Shown: piece after piece, positions 60,657-64,000 of the stretch
How positions within the stretch are numbered: the first letter of the stretch is position 1
Layout: every line of letters begins with the position of its first letter
Source of the DNA: UBA7672 sp047601145
Lineage (GTDB): Bacteria; Pseudomonadota; Alphaproteobacteria; Caulobacterales; Hyphomonadaceae
Assembly (NCBI GenBank): GCA_047601145.1
Contig: JASGJW010000005.1
Span: 1-64,000, forward strand
Direction of reading: 5' to 3'
DNA length: 64,000 bases
Notes under the pieces: model-generated
The model's database searches: none
Told to the model about the DNA's origin: nothing
Seen by the model: only the letters and a program-made list of their open reading frames with translations
Position numbers and translations under genes: made by a program

Positions 60657-62103
60657 GAACAATATGACCCGCGGCGTGTCCGCGGGCGCCCTGGCCGTCC
60701 TCGCTTCGGCGTGCGGTCACCTCCCCATCGCAGAACCGGCGTTCGACGCCATGGCGGCCAAACGTGCCGGCATGCCGAATGACTGGACCGTCGCCCCCAT
60801 GACGGGCGACACCGCCGCGATCATCGCCGACTACTCGGTGTTCAGCGACGCGCAGCTTGTCGCCTACGTGCAGGAAGCGCTCGAGAACAACCGCAGCCTC
60901 CGCGCCGCGATCGAAAGCGTGCGCCAGTCCGAACTCGCGCTGCAGTCGACGCGCTCGGGCCTGTTCCCGAAAGTCAACGCTTCGGTCGGCGTCACGTCGA
61001 CGTCTGATGCGGACAACATCAACACGGACAACAAGGTCTACTCGTTCGCCTTCGGCGCTGCGTACGACATAGACATCATGGGCGACCTCAACGCGTCGAT
61101 CCAGGCGTCCGCCGCCGGCCTCCGCTCCACGGAAGCCACTTACGAGCAGACCCGCCGCCAGATTGCGGCGTCCGTCGCGCGCGCCTACTTCGCGGTGATC
61201 GAACAGCAGCTCCAGCTCGACCTCGACCGCAAGTCGATCGAGCGCCAGCGTCAGACCTTCCGCATCACCCAGACCCGCTTCGACGCCGGCTCGATCGCCC
61301 GCGACGAACTGGTGCTCGGCGAGTCGAACCTTGCGCAGGCCGAAGACGCGGTCATCGCGTCGGAAGCCTCGGTCCGCTCGGCCGTCCGCGCGCTCGAACT
61401 CGCGCTCGGCCGCTTCCCGCAGAACAAGCTGGCCATCCAGGGCACGCTGCCGGAGCCGCCGGCCGCTCCCCCGCTCGGCCTGCCCGAACTCACCATCCGT
61501 TCGCGCCCCGACGTCGTCGCGGCCGAACTCAACATGATCCAGGTCTTCGCCAACACCCGCATCGCGGAAATGGCGCCGTGGCCGCAGCTCAACGGCAACC
61601 TGTCGCTGGGCCTGCAGAACGCGACGCTCAACACGACGAGCGACCTGTTCAACTTCGACGACCTCGCCTTCTCGATCGGCGCCTCCCTCGCGCAGGTGAT
61701 CTTCGATGGCGGCGCTGTCGATGCCCGCGTCAAGACGGCCAACTCGCAACAGCGCGCCGCGCTGGAGCGTTATGGCCAGACAATCATCAACGCCTATGGC
61801 GACATCGTCGGCTCGATCGACACGTTCAACACCCTCGGCTCGCGCAACGTCGCGCTGCAGAAGGCATCGAACGCCGCGCAGGAAGTGCTCCGCCTCGGCG
61901 AACTGAAATACCAGGAAGGTTCGGAAAGCCTGCTCAACCTGTTCACCGTGCGCACCAGCGCGGAGAACGCCGAGAGCGCGTTGATCGCCAACCGCCGCGC
62001 CCGTCTTGAGCAGTGGATCACGCTGCACACGGCGCTCGGCGGCAACCCGACCAAGGCCACCCCGCTCGCCACCCCGGCCGCCACGGCGAACGGCAAGCAG
62101 TAA
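60649..62103 (+). CDS. Outer-membrane efflux channel lipoprotein (NodT/OprM-like)
   Basis: A 484-residue TolC-family channel with lipobox L-A-S-A-C and two repeated helical halves; A-R-A-Y-F-A-V-I-E-Q-Q and E-L-T-I-R-S-R-P-D-V-V-A-A-E are typical of the family's repeat and inter-repeat segments. The start at 60649 overlaps the permease gene by eight bases; ATG at 60664 is an alternative that gives a shorter signal. It completes the MacA-MacB-channel exporter. Cargo (macrolide, peptide, lipid or siderophore) is unknown. Confidence 0.92.
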   Translation: MIKNNMTRGVSAGALAVLASACGHLPIAEPAFDAMAAKRAGMPNDWTVAPMTGDTAAIIADYSVFSDAQLVAYVQEALENNRSLRAAIESVRQSELALQSTRSGLFPKVNASVGVTSTSDADNINTDNKVYSFAFGAAYDIDIMGDLNASIQASAAGLRSTEATYEQTRRQIAASVARAYFAVIEQQLQLDLDRKSIERQRQTFRITQTRFDAGSIARDELVLGESNLAQAEDAVIASEASVRSAVRALELALGRFPQNKLAIQGTLPEPPAAPPLGLPELTIRSRPDVVAAELNMIQVFANTRIAEMAPWPQLNGNLSLGLQNATLNTTSDLFNFDDLAFSIGASLAQVIFDGGAVDARVKTANSQQRAALERYGQTIINAYGDIVGSIDTFNTLGSRNVALQKASNAAQEVLRLGELKYQEGSESLLNLFTVRTSAENAESALIANRRARLEQWITLHTALGGNPTKATPLATPAATANGKQ

Positions 62104-62124
62104 GCCCCAACCGATCGACAATCG

Positions 62125-62156
62125 AACCGCCCCGGAAGCCTGCTTCCGGGGCGGTT
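62125..62156 (+). terminator. Terminator of the tripartite exporter operon
   Basis: AACCGCCCCGGAAGC and GCTTCCGGGGCGGTT form a perfect 15-base stem with a CT loop, followed by TCCTTTTGC, 21 bases after the channel gene stop. A strong intrinsic terminator. Confidence 0.88.
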
Positions 62157-62260
62157 TCCTTTTGCGGTGCAGCGAATCCCCCCGGTTGACCCGGATCGCG
62201 GGCGCAATAGTCTCCGCGCCGATCCCATGAGGGGCCAATATTCCAGACAGGACGGGTGAC

Positions 62261-64000
62261 ATGAGACAGTTACTGCTGTGCGGGGCGGCTATCGGCACAC
62301 TGCTGCTATCAGCATGCAGCGGCGGTGGAGGCGATGCGAAAGCCAAGCCGGACGCCGCGACCTTCCTAACCAGCGCCGAGAAGGAACTCTCGGACTTCTC
62401 CGACTACGCCGCGCGCGTTGCCTGGGTGAACGCCAACTTCATCACCGACGACACCGACTGGCTCAACGCCCGCGCCGGCTCGGAAGGCACGCTCCTCCAG
62501 GTCCGCCTCGCCAATGCGACCAAGGACTACGCCGACGCCAAGCTCACGCCCGACCAGCAGCGCAAGATGACCATCCTGCGCGCCGGCATCGTGATGCCCT
62601 CGCCCTCCTCGGGCACGCCTGAAGAGCAGAAGGCCGTCGCCGACGAACTCGCGAAGATCACCACCGACCTGCAATCCACCTACGGCAAGGGCAAGTTCAC
62701 GATCGACGGCAAGGAGCTCAACCTCGAAGAGCTCTCCGAGATCATCGCCAAGTCGCGCGATCCGAAGAAGCTGCAGCAGGCCTGGGAAGGCTGGCACACC
62801 ATCTCCCCGCCGATGAAGGCCGAATACGCCCGCATGGTCGAGATCGGCAACAAGGGGGCCAAGGAACTCGGCTTCTCCGACATCGCTGACATGTGGCTTG
62901 CCAACTACGACATGCCCTCGAAGGACATGGAAGCCACGGTCGAGAAGCTGTGGGGCCAGGTGAAACCGCTCTATGACGACCTGCACTGCTACACGCGCGC
63001 CAAGCTCAACGCCAAATACGGCGACGCCGTCCAGCCCAAGACCGGCCCGATCCGCGCCGACCTCCTCGGCAACATGTGGGCGCAGGACTGGGGCAACATC
63101 TACGACATCGTCGCGCCCAAAGCCTCGAACCCCGGTTACAATCTCAGCGACGTCCTCGTCGCCAAGAAGTTCGATCCCATCAAGATGGTGAAGACCGGCG
63201 AGGGCTTCTACACCTCGCTCGGCCTGCCCGCACTTCCCGAAACCTTCTGGCAGCGCTCGCTCATCGTCCGCCCGCGTGACCGCGAAGTTGTCTGCCACGC
63301 CTCGGCATGGGACATCGACAACCTCGACGACATCCGCATCAAGATGTGCACGCAGGTGAACGCGGAGGACTTCTCCACCGTCCACCACGAACTCGGCCAC
63401 AACTTCTACCAGCGCGCCTACAAGAACCAGGACTTCCTGTTCAAGAACGGCGCGAATGACGGTTTCCACGAAGCGATCGGCGATTTCATCGCCCTCTCCG
63501 TCACGCCGGAATATCTCAAGCAGCTCGGCCTCATCACGAAAGTCCCGTCGGCCGAAGCCGACACCGGCCTCCTGATGGACCGCGCGCTCGAGAAGGTCGC
63601 TTTCCTGCCGTTTGCGCTGAAGGTCGACAAATGGCGCTGGCAGGTCTTCCGCGGCCAGACCACGCCTGAGCAGTACAACCAGGCCTGGTGGGATCTTGGC
63701 AAGCAGTATCAGGGCATCGTCGCCCCGGGCCCGCGCCCGGCCGACGCCTTCGACCCCGGCGCCAAGTTCCACATCCCGGGCAACACGCCGTACCTGCGCT
63801 ACTTCCTCTCCTTCATCCTGCAGTTCCAGTTCCAGAAGGCCGCTTGCGAACAGGCAGGCTGGACGGGCCCGCTGCATCGCTGCTCGATCTACGGCAACAA
63901 GGATGTCGGCGCGAAGTTCGCGAAGATGCTCGAAATGGGCGCCAGCAAGCCCTGGCCCGACGCTCTCGAAGCCTTCACCGGCACGCGCGAGATCGACGGC
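62261..64000 (+). CDS. M2-family peptidyl-dipeptidase (ACE-like), cut by the right edge
   Basis: The frame runs from ATG 62261 to the window edge, 580 codons with no stop. A lipoprotein signal ends in L-L-L-S-A-C. The zinc site is V-H-H-E-L-G-H (His376, Glu377, His380) with Glu404 in F-H-E-A-I-G-D, 28 residues on, exactly the ACE spacing. Bacterial ACE-like enzymes release dipeptides from C-termini in the periplasm. Only the C-terminal end is missing. It has its own upstream region after the terminator at 62125-62156. Confidence 0.92.
   Translation, partial: MRQLLLCGAAIGTLLLSACSGGGGDAKAKPDAATFLTSAEKELSDFSDYAARVAWVNANFITDDTDWLNARAGSEGTLLQVRLANATKDYADAKLTPDQQRKMTILRAGIVMPSPSSGTPEEQKAVADELAKITTDLQSTYGKGKFTIDGKELNLEELSEIIAKSRDPKKLQQAWEGWHTISPPMKAEYARMVEIGNKGAKELGFSDIADMWLANYDMPSKDMEATVEKLWGQVKPLYDDLHCYTRAKLNAKYGDAVQPKTGPIRADLLGNMWAQDWGNIYDIVAPKASNPGYNLSDVLVAKKFDPIKMVKTGEGFYTSLGLPALPETFWQRSLIVRPRDREVVCHASAWDIDNLDDIRIKMCTQVNAEDFSTVHHELGHNFYQRAYKNQDFLFKNGANDGFHEAIGDFIALSVTPEYLKQLGLITKVPSAEADTGLLMDRALEKVAFLPFALKVDKWRWQVFRGQTTPEQYNQAWWDLGKQYQGIVAPGPRPADAFDPGAKFHIPGNTPYLRYFLSFILQFQFQKAACEQAGWTGPLHRCSIYGNKDVGAKFAKMLEMGASKPWPDALEAFTGTREIDG

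Noticed and set aside
60643..62346. 567-residue frame antisense to the outer-membrane channel gene
   Set aside because: No domain, and the sense frame is a clear TolC-family protein followed by a terminator.
62366..63877. 503-residue frame antisense to the M2 peptidase
   Set aside because: The sense frame has the zinc motif at ACE spacing; the antisense is compositional.

Overview
The window is high-GC, densely packed chromosomal DNA with short intergenic gaps, many start/stop overlaps and codons ending mostly in G or C. Gene content (persulfide-sensing ArsR operon, TSUP transporter, PilZ and DUF983 proteins, RND and MacAB-type efflux, fumarase C, LepA, M2 and DUF885 peptidases, a LacI/kdu uronate cluster) suggests an aerobic, envelope-rich alphaproteobacterium, perhaps of the Caulobacterales/Hyphomonadaceae. 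This placement is inference from gene content only. I found no rRNA, tRNA, CRISPR array, insertion sequence or integrase.

Layout. 1-5.7 kb: a gene start cut by the left edge, a small cytochrome c lipoprotein, an esterase, an amidohydrolase, then a persulfide/sulfite detoxification module (MBL dioxygenase divergent from ArsR-rhodanese-TSUP, with a perfect 9-1-9 palindrome between them). 5.7-13.4 kb: UvrD helicase, a string of six very small, mostly disordered proteins, PrmA and aminopeptidase P. 13.4-17.2 kb: four tandem paralogues of a small exported CX15C protein, then two NTF2-like lipoproteins flanking two methyltransferases. 17.2-28.1 kb: LepA, an anchored GH16 enzyme, a four-part redoxin/cytochrome c/copper monooxygenase-like/EF-hand protein, a CFA-synthase-like/DUF1295 pair, an ABC exporter and a stand-alone 3-hydroxyacyl-CoA dehydrogenase. 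28.3-33.1 kb: a TetR-led operon (degenerate acyl-CoA synthetase, VOC lipoprotein, CMD protein, SDR), then PilZ and DUF983 genes. 33.2-39.1 kb: RND pump and adaptor, divergent TetR regulator and a cytochrome c'-like lipoprotein. 39.1-48.5 kb: duplicated 391-residue exported proteins, a RusA-like nuclease, a 2OG oxygenase, fumarase, a DUF6152 protein, acyl-CoA dehydrogenase and a DUF885 peptidase. 48.5-56.7 kb: a uronate/pectin-type locus (GH43, LacI, kduI, kduD, kdgK, type-B carboxylesterase, degenerate ABC ATPase) carrying three copies of the palindrome GACACCGGTGTC. 57.0-62.2 kb: a MacA-MacB-OMF tripartite exporter whose ATPase gene has a one-base frameshift. 62.3 kb to the right edge: an ACE-like M2 peptidase, incomplete.

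How genes work together. KduI, KduD and KdgK would convert 5-keto-4-deoxyuronate to KDPG; the GH43 enzyme and esterase could supply sugars from plant or algal polysaccharide, and the shared palindrome points to common LacI control. The BigR-type operon would oxidise or export sulfur species. The least-described parts are the CX15C array, the DPDxFVNDTPRGA small-protein cluster, the copper/heme/calcium fusion protein and the twin 391-residue proteins.
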